In this document: positions 52,858 to 64,000 of the stretch, piece after piece | Layout: the number at the start of each line of letters is the position of its first letter | How positions within the stretch are numbered: the first letter of the stretch is position 1 | Origin: Williamsia soli | Lineage (GTDB): Bacteria > Actinomycetota > Actinomycetes > Mycobacteriales > Mycobacteriaceae | DNA: 64,000 bases | Direction of reading: 5' to 3' | Assembly (NCBI RefSeq): GCF_017377795.1 | Contig: NZ_JAFRDR010000002.1 | Span: forward strand, 372,001 to 436,000 | The notes under the pieces: generated by a model | Database searches by the model: none | What the model was told of the DNA's origin: nothing | What the model saw: only the letters and a program-made list of their open reading frames with translations | Position numbers and translations under genes: made by a program

Positions 52858-53781
52858 ATGATCGTCGAACTTCCCGATACGAGCACCACTGCAATCAGCA
52901 AGCAACTCATCAAGATTCGTGACTCGGGCGGCGCGTTTACCTCCGGTCGGGTGTTGACCCTGCTTGTCTGCACCGACGAGGGCGAGCCGACAGAGGGCGC
53001 CATCGAAGCTGCCAACGAGGCCAGTCGCGAGCACCCGTGCCGGGTGATCGTCGTGGCGCGCGGCGACCGCAACACACAGTCGCGACTGGACGCCCAGATC
53101 AGGGTCGGCGGCGACGCCGGTGCCTCCGAGGTGGTGGTCCTGCACCTCTACGGCGAGCTCGCCGATCACGGTGAGAGCGTTGTGATCCCGTTCATGCTGC
53201 CCGATACACCGGTGGTGACCTGGTGGCCCGGGCGTGGACCAGACAACCCGGCCGCGGATCCGATCGGTCAACTCGGCACCCGCCGCATCACCGACGCCCG
53301 CCGCGCCACCGATGTCCCCGCGGAATTGCAGCAACGTCTGTCCACCTACGCCCCGGGTGACTCCGACATCGCGTGGTCGCGAATCACCGCATGGCGAGCA
53401 CTGCTGGCATCAGCGCTTGATCAACCGCCGCACAGTCCGGTCACCGCAGCCGAGGTCGAAGGGCCGGCCGACTCCCCCGCAGTCGACCTGCTCGCGGGCT
53501 GGCTGCATTCGGTCCTCGATGTTCCGGTCACGCGTTCCGTCGGGAGCTTCAAGGTGACCGTCGATCGCGAGGCCGGTCCGCTCGTGCTGTGTGTCGGGAT
53601 GAGCAACCAGGCGATCATCTCCATCCCGGGCAAACCCGATGGGCGGGTTGCACTTCCGGGCCGCGAGCTGAGTAATCTACTCGCAGAGGAACTTCGCAGG
53701 CTCGACCCCGACGAGATCTACCATCTCGCTCTGCAGGGGGTGGCCGGCATCATTCGCGCCGAAGACAGGGTTCACGCATGA
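52858..53781 (+). CDS. opcA: glucose-6-phosphate dehydrogenase assembly protein OpcA
   Basis: A 307-residue OpcA. It begins [10 protein letters not shown] and shows V-L-T-L-L-V-C-T-D (about 38-46), [11 protein letters not shown], then the strongly conserved T-P-V-V-T-W-W-P-G (about 119-127) and [13 protein letters not shown] (about 167-179). It is an allosteric effector of Zwf in cyanobacteria and actinobacteria. GGAG 7 bases before the ATG. The stop overlaps pgl by 4 bp. Confidence 0.94.
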   Translation: MIVELPDTSTTAISKQLIKIRDSGGAFTSGRVLTLLVCTDEGEPTEGAIEAANEASREHPCRVIVVARGDRNTQSRLDAQIRVGGDAGASEVVVLHLYGELADHGESVVIPFMLPDTPVVTWWPGRGPDNPAADPIGQLGTRRITDARRATDVPAELQQRLSTYAPGDSDIAWSRITAWRALLASALDQPPHSPVTAAEVEGPADSPAVDLLAGWLHSVLDVPVTRSVGSFKVTVDREAGPLVLCVGMSNQAIISIPGKPDGRVALPGRELSNLLAEELRRLDPDEIYHLALQGVAGIIRAEDRVHA

Positions 53782-54521
53782 CAACACCGGAAATTTTCAG
53801 GTCTGCCGACAAGGATTCGCTGGTCGACGCGGTCACCGAGCGGTTCATCGCCACGATCACGGCTGCTCAGGCGGCCCGCGGCTCCGCGTCGGTGGTACTG
53901 ACCGGCGGAAGCAACGGCATCGCACTGCTGGAGGCTCTGGCAAAGGACTCCGGCGGCATCGATTGGTCTGCCGTGGACATCTTCTGGGGGGACGAGCGTT
54001 TCGTCGCGGCGGATGATTCCGAACGCAACGCGGGTCAGGCACAGGCCGCCCTGCTCGATCATGTTCCGGTGAAAGCGGATCGGGTCTTCGAAATGGCATC
54101 TTCGGACGGCGAGTTCGGTGACGACATCGATGCGGCCGCAGCCGACTACGCACAACGTCTGGCTGCCCGGGCCGGCGACGGCGAGACGGTCCCCGAGTTC
54201 GATCTGCACCTGCTCGGTATGGGCGGCGAAGGGCACATCAACTCGCTGTTCCCGCACTCGGACGCGACCGGCGAGAGCCGGGCCTCCGTGGTGGCAGTGA
54301 CGAATTCACCGAAACCGCCGCCGAAGCGGATCACCCTGACCCTGCCCGCCATTGCACGCTCACGCGAGGTCTGGTTCTTGGTGTCGGGTGCGGAAAAGGC
54401 TGAAGCCGTCGCCGCCGGCGTGGCCGGTGCCGACTTCATGGACTGGCCGTGTGCCGGTGCACACGGTACGGAGGCCACCGTGTGGTTTGTCGATCCGGCG
54501 GCCGCGTCGAACCTGCCCTGA
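53778..54521 (+). CDS. pgl: 6-phosphogluconolactonase
   Basis: A 247-residue DevB/Pgl-type hydrolase that opens 6-phosphogluconolactone, the step after Zwf. Visible motifs are V-L-T-G-G-S-N-G (about 38-45), [10 protein letters not shown] (about 70-79) and [14 protein letters not shown] (about 148-161), which carries the catalytic His. Last gene of the pentose phosphate operon, ending 9 bp from the convergent DUF2236 gene. Confidence 0.94.
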   Translation: MTTPEIFRSADKDSLVDAVTERFIATITAAQAARGSASVVLTGGSNGIALLEALAKDSGGIDWSAVDIFWGDERFVAADDSERNAGQAQAALLDHVPVKADRVFEMASSDGEFGDDIDAAAADYAQRLAARAGDGETVPEFDLHLLGMGGEGHINSLFPHSDATGESRASVVAVTNSPKPPPKRITLTLPAIARSREVWFLVSGAEKAEAVAAGVAGADFMDWPCAGAHGTEATVWFVDPAAASNLP

Positions 54522-54530
54522 CCAGCTGCG

Positions 54531-55802
54531 TCAGCGGCGTAGTCCGCGACCTGTCTCGAAAGTCGCCTCGCGGCCTTCCATCTGGGCGGCATGCCAGTTC
54601 TCGCGATGCCTTCGCATGAGTCGTTCGTGAACACGTGCGATCGGTGGGCACACCCGACGTGCGGTCTCGACGATCGTCATCAGTGGCAGCCTCAGCACGA
54701 TCCACACGATGGCGGGAAAAGGGCTGGGCATGTCGTATTTGCGTCTCGTCCACGGCATCATGAACAACGCTGAATATGCCGCGTAGATCCGTGAATTGTA
54801 GAGCTCGCGGATCCGGCGTAGACCGGTGTGGCCGTCTCTGGGGGCGAAGGCCGCGGGGAACGATTCGATCAGTTCTGCGCCGTGCGGGCCCGAATCGTAA
54901 CTGCGTGTGGTGTTGACCAGTGCCAGCAGTCGCAACGAATCGGCGATCGAGTCCGGGTACCACTGCGTGCGGACCCCGAGCAGATGTCCGAGGTAACGCT
55001 GGTAATGCAGTAGGACCCGGATCTCCCGTGGCGAGGTCTGGACCCCGACCATCCACAGTGCCATCGCGGGCACCACACTTCCGCCGAGCAGGGTGAGCAA
55101 CTGGTACGACTGACTGATCGGCAGACCCCAACGCGCGGAGTCCCATTCGGGATGTTCGGCGACCGTGCGGCGGACCCAGACGTGCATGACCCGCACCCGC
55201 ATGGCGGTGGCCCGACCGGCCGACCCGGGTGTCAGGAGGGCATCGGGCTCGGACACGTCGATCCAGAAGCGGGCGGTCTCCAGGAACCGCCGCAGAGCGT
55301 TGTCACCGGCGTATCCACCTGCGAGCGACAGCGGGGTGGCGACCGCTGCCTCGGTGTACATCTCGAGGGTGATTCCGCCCGCCACGCTGAACAACGATGT
55401 CCCCCATCGCCTCCAGATGGCCTCACCTTCGGCTATCTGTGCCGGGTCGACCCAGTCGGGAACGGTCTCGAACTCCTCGAAGAGCGCCACCATCGCCGGC
55501 GGCGGATTCTCGATCGAGTCGAGCCCTTCGGTCAACGCCTTGTCGAGTAGTGCGCGGGCCGCCTCGCCGCCGAGTACGCCGTAGACCTCGTCCACGAATC
55601 GTTCTGCAACGGGGTCCGTGGTGAACATCTCCGCGGCAAATGTACGGATGTGCTCCTCCGCCGGAAAGAGGTCCTTGCCGGTCAGTCGCTGCGCCAACCG
55701 ACGTGCGCGCATCACCGCCTTGCTGTTCACCGCGTCTGCGTACCGGACGGCGTCGGGGAACTGCGGTTCGAGCTGCCGACGAATCGGCGTTGGTGTGGAC
55801 AC
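54531..55802 (-). CDS. DUF2236/MpaB-family haem oxygenase-like protein (Lcp-like)
   Basis: A 423-residue protein of the DUF2236 family, which includes the rubber-cleaving oxygenase Lcp and fungal MpaB. Lcp active-site spacing is retained: R204-x2-H207-x3-R211 (proximal His and propionate Arg; Lcp K30 R195/H198/R202) and R172-x2-E175-T176 on the distal side (Lcp R164/K167/T168; Glu in place of Lys also occurs in family members). The P-I-S-Q-S-Y-Q-L-L segment follows. There is no signal peptide, unlike secreted Lcp, so it is probably intracellular and its substrate may be a small unsaturated isoprenoid or lipid (inference). GTG at 55802 has AGGAG 5 bases upstream. Confidence 0.8.
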   Translation of the reverse strand: MSTPTPIRRQLEPQFPDAVRYADAVNSKAVMRARRLAQRLTGKDLFPAEEHIRTFAAEMFTTDPVAERFVDEVYGVLGGEAARALLDKALTEGLDSIENPPPAMVALFEEFETVPDWVDPAQIAEGEAIWRRWGTSLFSVAGGITLEMYTEAAVATPLSLAGGYAGDNALRRFLETARFWIDVSEPDALLTPGSAGRATAMRVRVMHVWVRRTVAEHPEWDSARWGLPISQSYQLLTLLGGSVVPAMALWMVGVQTSPREIRVLLHYQRYLGHLLGVRTQWYPDSIADSLRLLALVNTTRSYDSGPHGAELIESFPAAFAPRDGHTGLRRIRELYNSRIYAAYSALFMMPWTRRKYDMPSPFPAIVWIVLRLPLMTIVETARRVCPPIARVHERLMRRHRENWHAAQMEGREATFETGRGLRR

Positions 55803-55901
55803 CCAGACTCCTGTTCGGTTCCAGTGAGACGAAAACGGAGAACCGTCTCGCAGAACTCGAACATACCCCATCACGGCCCGGTTGCCATCCCCGCACAAAA
55901 A

Positions 55902-55957
55902 CACACCGTTCGGTCACATGCACCCGTTGCAACAGGTGCATGTGACCGAACGGTGTG
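55902..55957 (-). terminator. intrinsic terminator after ppc (perfect 23-bp stem)
   Basis: Arms 55902-55924 and 55935-55957 are perfect 23-nt inverted repeats around a 10-nt loop. On the minus strand TTTTT follows immediately (55897-55901). It begins 13 bases after the ppc stop and separates ppc from the DUF2236 gene. Its sequence is unrelated to the hairpin family at 5101, 25514 and 59142. Confidence 0.85.
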
Positions 55958-55969
55958 CTTCTGTGTCGA

Positions 55970-58774
55970 CTACCCGCTGTTGCGTAGTGCCGTTGCGAGT
56001 CCGTTCATGGTGAGCTGGATACCGCGGCGCACCAGATCCGAATCGTCCCCACTGCGGTAGCGGCGTAGCAACTCGACCTGTAGGTGATTCAGCGGCTCGA
56101 GATACGGGAAGCGGTTGAAGACCGAACGCTTGAGCGCGGCGTTGTCGGCGAGGAGATCATCGGTTCCAGTGATCTTGAAATACATCGAGGTCGTGCGATC
56201 GTGCTCGGCGGTGATCATCCCGAAAACCTTCTCGCGCAACGCTTCGTCCGAAACGAGGCGCGAATACCGCTCAGCGAGGCCGAGGTCGGACTTCGCCATC
56301 ACCTGCGCCATGTTGGACATGACTGTGCGGAAAAACGGCCAACGGTTGTAATAGTCGGTCAAGGTCGCGAGCCGGTCGTCGTCGCCGTCAACCCATTGCT
56401 CGAAGGCCGCGCCGGTGCCGTACCAGCCAGGCAACATGACCCGGGCCTGCGACCAGGACAGGACCCAGGGAATCGCCCGCAGATCCGAGATCTTCTCTGT
56501 CTGCTTACGAGAGGCGGGGCGGCTGCCGATGTTGAGTGACCCGATCTCCGACAACGGGGTGGAGTTCACGAAGTACTCGACGAATCCTGGCGTCTCATGC
56601 ACCAGCTCGCTGTACGCCGCACGCGCCAATGCAGCGAGTTCATCGAGCACGGCGTAGGCCGCCTCGGCCTCGGCCCCGAGGCCCTCCGTGTCCAGCAACG
56701 ACGATTCGATGGTCGCCGCGAGAAGGGTTTCCAGGTTCCGCCGTGCGACCACCGGTTCTGCATACTTTGCTGCGATGACCTCGCCCTGCTCGGTGATCCG
56801 CAGCGAACCCTGAACGGCGCCCGGAGGCTGCGCGAGGATCGCGTCGTAGCTCGGGCCGCCACCGCGACCGACCGTTCCGCCGCGACCGTGGAACAGTCGC
56901 AACCTGATGCCGGCCTTCTTCGCAGCATCGACGAGATCCAGCTCAGCCCGGTACAGCGCCCAGTTCGCCGCCAGATACCCGCCGTCCTTGTTGGAGTCGG
57001 AATACCCGAGCATGACCTCCTGGATCCCCTCCTGGGCGTCGATGAGCGAACGGTAGAGCGGAATGTCGAGGGCGGCGAGCAGGGTCGTAGCGCCCTGCTG
57101 TAAATCCTCGATGGTCTCGAACAACGGCACCACCCTCACCGACGAACTCGGTGCGGTGTCCGCCGACCCGGGATCGAACAGGCCTGCCTCCTTCAGCAAC
57201 ACCATGGCCTCGAACAGGTCGCTGACGGAGGTGCACATGCTGATGATGTAGTTGGGAACCGCTTGCGGTCCGTACGCCTCGACCGCCGCCGCCGCCGCGC
57301 GAACGATGTCGAGTTCCTTGTGCGCGAGGTCGGAGAGATCGGCCCCCGGCCCGGTCAAGGGGCGTCTGTTGCTCAATTCGGCGGTGAGCAACTCCACCCG
57401 CTCGGCCTCCCCCAGCGACAGGTAGTCCGAGTGCACACCGGCCCAGGCCAGCAACTCCGCAACCACCTCTTCGTGGGTTTCGGAGTTCTGCCGCATGTCC
57501 AGACCGGAAAGGTGGAAACCGAATGCCCGCACGGCCTCTCGGAGGGTGAGCAGCCGATCGTCGGCGAGTTCGTCGTCGCCGTTCGAGCGCAAGGACTCAT
57601 CGATCACATCGAGATCGGCGAGGAACTCGGTGGCGTCGGCGTAGGTCGCGGCGCCGTCCTTCGGGTATCCCCCGTCGTTGACCGCGACAAATCGATCCCC
57701 GAACAATTCGCCGGCGGTCGCTGCCAGACGCGCGCGGATGGTGCGCAACGCTTGCCGGTACGGCTCGTCGGCCTCGGTCTCGCCGCGTTTCACACCGCCG
57801 AGCGCGAAGACCTCGTCGCCGACCTCGGTCAGTCGCGACGTGAGACTGAGTTCTTGGGCCAGTGTCGCGAGTTCGGCGAGGTGGTGCGAGACAGCGGTTT
57901 CCGCGGCCCGCCTGGTTGCCATGCCGACGATCTCCCCGGTCACAAAGGGATTGCCGTCCCGGTCCCCGCCGATCCACGAGCCCATTCGCAGCATGGGATC
58001 GTCTGAGACACCGGCAGCCGGGTAATGCTCCTGGAGCCAGGCCCGGAGTTCGGCGTTGACGCGTGGGATCACCTCGAAGAACCCCGCGTCGTAATACCGG
58101 AGTCCCACCTCGATCTCGTCTTGGATCTGAAGTCGCTCGAGGCGGATCAGTGCGGTCTCCCACAGCGTGAGCACCTGTCGGTTCAGAGCTTTGTCGACCT
58201 CGTCGCGTTCGGCGGGCGTCAGTTCCGTGCGCCCGGCGAAGCGCATCAGGTCGGTGATCCGACGCTGCACCTCGAACACCGTTCGGCGCCGGGTCTCGGT
58301 GGGATGTGCGGTGATCACCGGAACCACTGTGGCGTCGGAGAGGGCAGCGCCGACCTGCTCGTCGCGCAGGCCCGCGGCCGCGAGTTTGGAGTATGTGGCT
58401 GCGAGCGTCGAGTCCTGCGGCGGGTCACCTGCGCGGACGTGTATCGCGCGTCGCCGTTCTCGGTGGATGTCCTCGGCCAGGTTCGCGAGCAGGGCGAAAT
58501 GGCTGAATGCGCGGATCACCGAGATCGCCTCGGAGATGTCGATATCGCGGAACAGGGTCTCGAGTTCGGTGCGATCGATCTCTGAACGGCGGATCCGGAA
58601 GGACTCGACCCTGGCCTTCTCGACGAGTTCGAAGGTGTCCTCACCGGCATGTTTGCGGACGATCTGTCCGAGGATGCCGCCCAAGAGGCGAATGTCTTCG
58701 CGTAGCGGTTCGGTCAGTTGTCTGTCGGTGCTGCCGGCTTCCGGACGGGGCACGGCGGGGCGCTTGTCAGTCAC
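55970..58774 (-). CDS. ppc: phosphoenolpyruvate carboxylase
   Basis: A 934-residue anaplerotic enzyme that carboxylates PEP to oxaloacetate. Catalytic landmarks: the His in [12 protein letters not shown] (about 150-160), [12 protein letters not shown], the Lys/Arg region [10 protein letters not shown] (about 575) and the glycine loop [13 protein letters not shown] (about 617-629). It ends R-N-S-G, in place of the usual R-N-T-G. The GTG at 58774 lies 6 bases after GATACT, so it may be leaderless. Upstream in-frame codons add an unconserved leader. Confidence 0.96.
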   Translation of the reverse strand: MTDKRPAVPRPEAGSTDRQLTEPLREDIRLLGGILGQIVRKHAGEDTFELVEKARVESFRIRRSEIDRTELETLFRDIDISEAISVIRAFSHFALLANLAEDIHRERRRAIHVRAGDPPQDSTLAATYSKLAAAGLRDEQVGAALSDATVVPVITAHPTETRRRTVFEVQRRITDLMRFAGRTELTPAERDEVDKALNRQVLTLWETALIRLERLQIQDEIEVGLRYYDAGFFEVIPRVNAELRAWLQEHYPAAGVSDDPMLRMGSWIGGDRDGNPFVTGEIVGMATRRAAETAVSHHLAELATLAQELSLTSRLTEVGDEVFALGGVKRGETEADEPYRQALRTIRARLAATAGELFGDRFVAVNDGGYPKDGAATYADATEFLADLDVIDESLRSNGDDELADDRLLTLREAVRAFGFHLSGLDMRQNSETHEEVVAELLAWAGVHSDYLSLGEAERVELLTAELSNRRPLTGPGADLSDLAHKELDIVRAAAAAVEAYGPQAVPNYIISMCTSVSDLFEAMVLLKEAGLFDPGSADTAPSSSVRVVPLFETIEDLQQGATTLLAALDIPLYRSLIDAQEGIQEVMLGYSDSNKDGGYLAANWALYRAELDLVDAAKKAGIRLRLFHGRGGTVGRGGGPSYDAILAQPPGAVQGSLRITEQGEVIAAKYAEPVVARRNLETLLAATIESSLLDTEGLGAEAEAAYAVLDELAALARAAYSELVHETPGFVEYFVNSTPLSEIGSLNIGSRPASRKQTEKISDLRAIPWVLSWSQARVMLPGWYGTGAAFEQWVDGDDDRLATLTDYYNRWPFFRTVMSNMAQVMAKSDLGLAERYSRLVSDEALREKVFGMITAEHDRTTSMYFKITGTDDLLADNAALKRSVFNRFPYLEPLNHLQVELLRRYRSGDDSDLVRRGIQLTMNGLATALRNSG

Positions 58775-58837
58775 CCGCTCAGTATCTACGCCAGCCCGGG
58801 GCCGGCGCATCTCGACAACCGACGTTGGTCGAAGGTG

Positions 58838-59071
58838 TTACGAGAGCTTGATGTCCAGGCCGATACCGAGGATGAAGATTGTCCAGATCACGCCGACGAA
58901 GACTGTCAGTCGGTCGAGGTTGCGCTCGACGACGCTTGAACCGGACAGACTGGACTGCACGCCGCCGCCGAACAGCGACGACAAGCCGCCGCCCTTACCG
59001 CGGTGAAGCAGCACCAAGACGATCAGCAACACGCTGGTAACCACGAGTCCGATGTCCAGGGCAAGCTTCAC
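58838..59071 (-). CDS. secG: protein translocase subunit SecG
   Basis: A 77-residue SecG: helix 1 (about 4-24) and helix 2 (about 52-74) flank the loop H-R-G-K-G-G-G-L-S-S-L-F-G-G-G, the SecG signature. It is a partner of SecYE. GTG start with AGGA 8 bases upstream. Conserved neighbour of tpiA in actinobacteria. It sits between the tpiA terminator and ppc. Confidence 0.95.
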   Translation of the reverse strand: MKLALDIGLVVTSVLLIVLVLLHRGKGGGLSSLFGGGVQSSLSGSSVVERNLDRLTVFVGVIWTIFILGIGLDIKLS

Positions 59072-59141
59072 GTGTCGTTTCCTATCATAAGTTTGTTCGA
59101 ACGGCCGATCTACCACTGTACCGGCCGCACCGGAAACCCGG

Positions 59142-59198
59142 AAATGGGGCCTTTTGGCAAGCAAACCCGCAGGTCACGTTCGCCAGAAGGCCCCAATT
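59142..59198 (-). terminator. hairpin terminator after tpiA, repeat-family copy C
   Basis: Arms 59142-59158 and 59182-59198 are near-perfect 17-nt inverted repeats with wobble-compatible differences, around a 23-nt loop. It starts 6 bases after the tpiA stop. On the plus strand it carries CAGGTnnnGnnCGCCAnAA (59170-59188), the core also present in the hairpins at 5101-5165 and 25514-25580. Confidence 0.75.
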
Positions 59199-59204
59199 CG
59201 GGGG

Positions 59205-59993
59205 TCAGGGCAGCGGTCCGCCGGCGGCGATGGCCGACAGGGTGGCAAACTCGTCCGACTTGAGTGAGGCACCGCCGACGAGCGCACCGTCGACGTCGGT
59301 CTGGCCGACGATCTCGCCCACGTTCTTGGCGTTGACCGAACCGCCGTAGAGAACCCGCACCGAATCGGCGATCTTCTGATCGGCGAGCTCGGCGAGTGTC
59401 GTCCGCAGAGCTGCACACACCTCCTGAGCATCGGAGGCACTGGCAACCCGGCCGGTACCGATGGCCCAGACCGGCTCGTAGGCGATGACGACCTTCGAGA
59501 TCTCGTCAGCACTCAACCCGGCGAGGGAACCCTTGAGCTGAGCGATGTTGTAGGCGACGTGGTCGCCCGCCTCACGGATCTCGAGTCCCTCTCCGACACA
59601 GACGATCGGCGTCAGCTCGTACCTCAGTGCAGCCTTGGTCTTGGCCAGCACCACGTCATCGGTCTCGGCGTGCAGGGTACGACGCTCGGAATGTCCTACG
59701 ACGACGAATGTGCACCCGAGCTTCGCGAGGAACGCGCCGCTGATCTCACCGGTGTACGCGCCGGAGTCGTGCGCCGAAAGATCCTGTGCGCCGTAGGTGA
59801 GGAGCAGCTTGTCGCCGTCCACGACGGTCTGCACACTCCGGATGTCGGTGAACGGTGGGATCACCGTGACGTCGACCTTGTCAAAGTACTTGGTGGGCAA
59901 CGCAAATGCGATTTTCTGCACCAGTCCGATGGCCTCGAGGTGATTCAGGTTCATCTTCCAGTTGCCCGCGATCAGCGGTTTACGGGTGGCCAT
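59205..59993 (-). CDS. tpiA: triosephosphate isomerase
   Basis: A 262-residue TIM barrel enzyme. G-N-W-K-M-N with the catalytic Lys (about 10-15), V-V-G-H-S-E-R-R with the electrophilic His (about 97-104), and [12 protein letters not shown] with the catalytic Glu and loop 6 (about 168-179) are intact. ATG one base after the pgk stop. Confidence 0.97.
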   Translation of the reverse strand: MATRKPLIAGNWKMNLNHLEAIGLVQKIAFALPTKYFDKVDVTVIPPFTDIRSVQTVVDGDKLLLTYGAQDLSAHDSGAYTGEISGAFLAKLGCTFVVVGHSERRTLHAETDDVVLAKTKAALRYELTPIVCVGEGLEIREAGDHVAYNIAQLKGSLAGLSADEISKVVIAYEPVWAIGTGRVASASDAQEVCAALRTTLAELADQKIADSVRVLYGGSVNAKNVGEIVGQTDVDGALVGGASLKSDEFATLSAIAAGGPLP

Positions 59994-59994
59994 C

Positions 59995-61212
59995 TCAGCT
60001 CTCCAATACCTTCAGTCCGGGAAGTTCTTTGCCCTCGAGGTACTCGAGGGAGGCTCCGCCACCGGTGGAGATGTGAGAGAAACCATCCTCAGGAAGACCG
60101 AGGGTGCGCACGGCCGCGGCGCTGTCGCCGCCGCCGACCACCGAGAACGCACCGCCCTCGGTGGCGCCGATGATCGCTTCGGCCAAGCCTTTCGTACCGG
60201 AGGCGAACTTCTCGAACTCGAAGACGCCGGCCGGACCGTTCCAGAACACGGTCTTGGCCTCACCGAGCACCGCAGCGAATCGCTTCACCGCTTCCGGCCC
60301 GATGTCCAGACCCATCCATCCGTCGGGGATCTCCGCAGACGACACCACCTTCGCCTCGGCGTCAGCGGCAAACTTGTCGGCCACCACCACATCGATCGGC
60401 AGGTGGATGACGTCGCCGAACCGCTCGAGCAGAGATTTGCAGGTGTCGATCTGGTCTTCCTGTAGCAGCGACGAACCCACCGACAAGCCATTGGCCGCCA
60501 GGAACGTGAACGCCATCCCGCCGCCGATGACCAGGGTGTCGACCTTCGGCGCCAACGCCTCGATGACACCGATCTTGTCGGAGACCTTGGAACCACCGAG
60601 CACCACCGCGTATGGGCGCGCCGTATCCGTGGTGAGCTTCGCAAGAACCTCGACCTCGGCCGCGACCAGGCCACCGGCGTAGTGCGGCAACAGCTTTGCC
60701 ACGTCGTACACCGACGCCTGCTCGCGGTGGACCACCCCGAACCCATCCGAGACGAACGCACCTTCGTCACCGGTCAGCTCCACCAGCGCCTTGGCCAGCT
60801 TCTCGCGCTCGGCTGCATCCTTGGAGGTCTCGCGCGGATCGAACCGCACGTTCTCCACCATCATGACGTCACCGTCGGTCAGACCCTCCGAGCGCGCGAG
60901 AGCATCGCCGCCCACCACGTCGGTGGCCAGCTGGACGTTGCGGCCCAGCTCGCGGCCCAGCCGCTCAGCGACAGGGGCCAGCGAGAAGGCCGGATCCGGT
61001 GCGCCTTTCGGACGTCCCAGATGCGCGGTCACGATGACCTTCGCGCCCGCGTCGGACAGCGTCTTGATGGTGGGCACCGAGGCCAGGATCCGGCCGGCAT
61101 CGGTGATGGTGGAGCCGTCCAGCGGAACGTTGAGGTCGGATCGGACCAGAACGGTCCGTCCTTCCACTCCGGTCGCGAGCAGATCAGCGAGGGTGGGTAC
61201 CGAGGTGGTCAT
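59995..61212 (-). CDS. pgk: phosphoglycerate kinase
   Basis: A 405-residue kinase. [11 protein letters not shown] (about 20-30), H-L-G-R-P-K-G (about 64-70), [10 protein letters not shown] (about 205-214) and the nucleotide loop G-G-G-D-S-A-A-A (about 370) are present. It makes ATP from 1,3-bisphosphoglycerate in glycolysis. Second in gap-pgk-tpiA; gap to gap-stop is 55 bp. Confidence 0.97.
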   Translation of the reverse strand: MTTSVPTLADLLATGVEGRTVLVRSDLNVPLDGSTITDAGRILASVPTIKTLSDAGAKVIVTAHLGRPKGAPDPAFSLAPVAERLGRELGRNVQLATDVVGGDALARSEGLTDGDVMMVENVRFDPRETSKDAAEREKLAKALVELTGDEGAFVSDGFGVVHREQASVYDVAKLLPHYAGGLVAAEVEVLAKLTTDTARPYAVVLGGSKVSDKIGVIEALAPKVDTLVIGGGMAFTFLAANGLSVGSSLLQEDQIDTCKSLLERFGDVIHLPIDVVVADKFAADAEAKVVSSAEIPDGWMGLDIGPEAVKRFAAVLGEAKTVFWNGPAGVFEFEKFASGTKGLAEAIIGATEGGAFSVVGGGDSAAAVRTLGLPEDGFSHISTGGGASLEYLEGKELPGLKVLES

Positions 61213-61267
61213 CAGGCGCGTCGTCTCCCGGCGCTCGAAGGGTCAGGGTCTACTCGAACTGGTTGTG

Positions 61268-62350
<1,083 letters not shown>

Positions 62351-62426
62351 CTAGTCGCCGCCCCCGGACCAGGCACGCCCGGTCCGACCCCGTGGGCCGG
62401 ACCCCACCCGTCGATAGGGCGACAAG

Positions 62427-62448
62427 CCGGGGGTCGACAAGGCCCCCG
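62427..62448 (-). terminator. possible terminator after whiA
   Basis: CCGGGGG (62427-62433) and CCCCCG (62443-62448) can pair as a short GC-rich hairpin 5 bases after the whiA stop. There is no clear T-tract, so termination may be weak. Confidence 0.35.
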
Positions 62449-62452
62449 AACG

Positions 62453-63430
62453 TCAGTCGTCGTCGAGCAGGTCGGCGGTGACAGCCGATTCCGTGTCGGG
62501 GATGCCGTCGGTTCGCGCCTTCTTGTCAGCCATCGAGAGCAGTCGGCGGATTCGCCCGGCGACAGCGTCTTTGGTCATCGGCGGGTCGGCGAGCTGACCC
62601 AGTTCTTCCAGAGAGGCCTGCCTGTGAGTGATGCGCAACTGGCCAGCCGTGATCAGGTGGTCCGGGACCTGGTCGCCCAGGATCTCCAGCGCGCGCTCGA
62701 CTCGGGCGGCGGCCGCGACCGCGGCTCGCGCCGACCGGCGCAGGTTGGCGTCGTCGAAATTCGCCAGCCGATTCGCCGTCGCCCGGACCTCGCGGCGCAT
62801 GCGTCGCTCTTCCCAGGTGAGCCTCGTGTCCTGAGCGCCCATCCTGGTGAGCAAGGCGCCGATGGCCTCACCGTCGCGGATGACCACGCGGTCCGCTCCG
62901 CGGACCTCACGTGCTTTCGCGGTGACACCCAGCCGGCGGGCTGCACCGACCAGGGCCAACGCGGCCTCCGGACCGGGGCAGCTGACCTCGAGCGCCGAGG
63001 ATCGCCCCGGCTCGGTCAGCGAGCCGTGTGCGAGAAACGCGCCCCGCCAGGCTGCCTCGGCGTCACCGACGCTGCCGCCGACGACCTGCGCGGGCAACCC
63101 GCGCACGGGACGACCACGCATGTCGAGCAAACCTGTCTGTCGTGCCAGCGCTTCGCCGTCTTTGGTGACGCGGACGATGTACCGCGCGCTCTTGCGGATG
63201 CCGCCCGCGCTGAGCACGTGCACCTCGGAGTTGTAGCCGTACAACTCGAAGATCTCCCGACGCAGCCGACGGGCGACGTTGCCGAGATCGACCTCGGCTT
63301 CGACCACGACCCGGCCTGCGACGATGTGCAGCCCACCCGCGAACCGGAGCAACGCCGACACCTCTGCCTTGCGGCTGCTCACCTGCGTCACCGCCAGACG
63401 ACTCAGTTCGTCTTTGACCGCGGATGTCAT
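62453..63430 (-). CDS. whiA: DNA-binding developmental/cell-division regulator WhiA
   Basis: A 325-residue WhiA: the N-terminal LAGLIDADG-like domain with [17 protein letters not shown] (about 28-48) and [12 protein letters not shown] (about 128-139). The C-terminal helix-turn-helix holds [21 protein letters not shown] (about 280-300). In Streptomyces it works with WhiB in sporulation septation; in other actinobacteria it affects division. The start overlaps the yvcK stop by 4 bp (ATGA); a GTG two codons upstream is less likely. Confidence 0.95.
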   Translation of the reverse strand: MTSAVKDELSRLAVTQVSSRKAEVSALLRFAGGLHIVAGRVVVEAEVDLGNVARRLRREIFELYGYNSEVHVLSAGGIRKSARYIVRVTKDGEALARQTGLLDMRGRPVRGLPAQVVGGSVGDAEAAWRGAFLAHGSLTEPGRSSALEVSCPGPEAALALVGAARRLGVTAKAREVRGADRVVIRDGEAIGALLTRMGAQDTRLTWEERRMRREVRATANRLANFDDANLRRSARAAVAAAARVERALEILGDQVPDHLITAGQLRITHRQASLEELGQLADPPMTKDAVAGRIRRLLSMADKKARTDGIPDTESAVTADLLDDD

Positions 63431-64000
63431 CGCCACTCGACGTCGTCCCCTTCATTGGATGTTTCAGATGCTGATTGCCCGACTGTCGATCGGTAACGTG
63501 AGGCTTTACTATCGCACAGCCTCCCGATCAGGGCGGCCACCCTTGCCGGGTCATGGGTGTGCGTCCCGGGAACGGCGAGCTCACCGTCGTGCAAGGTGGC
63601 CCCGAACTGCGCAGCGGCCCGTTCGACGTGCTCACGTTCACGTCCGACAGGAACCGACCCCGAGTCGACGACGACGTGGTCCACCCGGAAATCATCAGCG
63701 TGGGCAAAGAGCACATGGAGATGTCGCTCCACCGAGAACCCTGCTGTCTCACCAGGTTCGGGAGCCAGATTGACGATGAGGATCTTGCGGGCCTTGGTAC
63801 GTTTGAGGGCCGCGAGCTGCGCCGGGACGAGCACATGCGGAATTACACTCGAGAACCACGAGCCCGGGCCGAGCACCACCACGTCGGCGTTGTCGATCGC
63901 GTCGACGGCCTGCGCGCACGCCGGCGGGTCATCCGGTGACAAGCGGACACGACGCACCTTTCCGGGAGTCGTCGCGACCGCGACCTGCCCACGGATCGGT
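63427..64000 (-). CDS. yvcK: YvcK/CofD-like gluconeogenesis factor, 5' end outside the window
   Basis: The last 191 codons are visible; the gene continues past the right edge. The fragment starts [14 protein letters not shown] and contains [17 protein letters not shown], the CofD-fold signature near the C-terminal half, and the late [11 protein letters not shown]. YvcK binds UDP-sugars and regulates cell-wall and carbon metabolism. It is found with rapZ and whiA in actinobacteria (Rv1422). Coupled to whiA. Confidence 0.92.
   Translation of the reverse strand, partial: PIRGQVAVATTPGKVRRVRLSPDDPPACAQAVDAIDNADVVVLGPGSWFSSVIPHVLVPAQLAALKRTKARKILIVNLAPEPGETAGFSVERHLHVLFAHADDFRVDHVVVDSGSVPVGREREHVERAAAQFGATLHDGELAVPGTHTHDPARVAALIGRLCDSKASRYRSTVGQSASETSNEGDDVEWR

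Noticed and set aside
55902-55957. Insertion-sequence ends or attachment site
   Set aside because: The inverted arms are separated by only 10 nt with no transposase, target duplication or integrase; the T-tract after the stem fits a terminator.

Overview
The window is a high-GC actinobacterial chromosome segment with densely packed genes, frequent GTG/TTG starts and many ATGA/GTGA start-stop overlaps. It carries inhA/fabG1 (mycolic acid elongation, FAS-II), ripA/moxR, whiA, mptB and the inherited sufRBDCSU order. From memory, its gene order closely follows the Mycobacterium tuberculosis Rv1420-Rv1493 interval read in reverse. A mycolic-acid-containing member of the Mycobacteriales is therefore well supported. 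Gordonia or a close relative is my best guess (lycopene cyclase, Lcp-like DUF2236 protein, methylmalonyl-CoA mutase, ppc), but no marker gene here settles the genus.

Layout. 48-4179: methylmalonyl-CoA mutase mutBA. 4331-11937: a TVP38 membrane protein, a flavin monooxygenase/hydrolase pair, a SatD-like regulator with its own phased operator, a small membrane protein, SPFH and NfeD proteins, DUF3097, and a conserved unknown. 11958-20207 (all minus): hemH, inhA, fabG1, a VWA/DUF58/MoxR cluster, the ripA peptidoglycan endopeptidase and its membrane partner. 20511-25505: aconitase, its TetR repressor acnR, and an acyl-CoA synthetase. 25581-28383: an ABC-F protein divergent from a lycopene cyclase. 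28387-32354: an envelope-stress island of six minus-strand genes (several Asp23/Gls24-like, one with a J-domain HPD motif) divergent from an ECF sigma factor with another Asp23-like protein. 32367-39225: the sufR-B-D-C-S-U-T operon plus DUF1992. 39367-47805: mptB (lipomannan/arabinan mannosyltransferase), an ABC exporter, ctaA, a small unknown, a quinone oxidoreductase, a membrane-anchored unknown and ctaB. 48038-54521: pentose phosphate operon tkt-tal-zwf-opcA-pgl. 54531-64000 (all minus): a DUF2236 haem-oxygenase-like protein, ppc, secG, tpiA, pgk, gap, whiA and the 3' part of yvcK.

The genes work together as a core-metabolism and cell-envelope neighbourhood: lower glycolysis with anaplerosis (gap-pgk-tpiA-ppc), NADPH and pentose supply, TCA entry (acn, mutAB), haem b and haem A synthesis, Fe-S assembly, mycolate elongation and septal peptidoglycan cleavage. 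Relative to the M. tuberculosis order as I recall it, the clearest accessory insertions are 5159-8532 and 27250-32354.

The most interesting signals outside the genes are: (i) an AcnR-type operator between the hairpin and the -10 of acn; (ii) a SufR-type box overlapping the sufR start codon; (iii) three GCTTGA boxes at exactly 28-bp steps before the satD-like gene; (iv) three copies of a related long hairpin sharing the core CAGGTnnnGnnCGCCAnAA at gene 3' ends; and (v) about ten starts placed 6-8 nt after a TAnnnT-like -10, indicating leaderless mRNAs. No tRNA, rRNA, CRISPR array, insertion sequence or prophage was seen.
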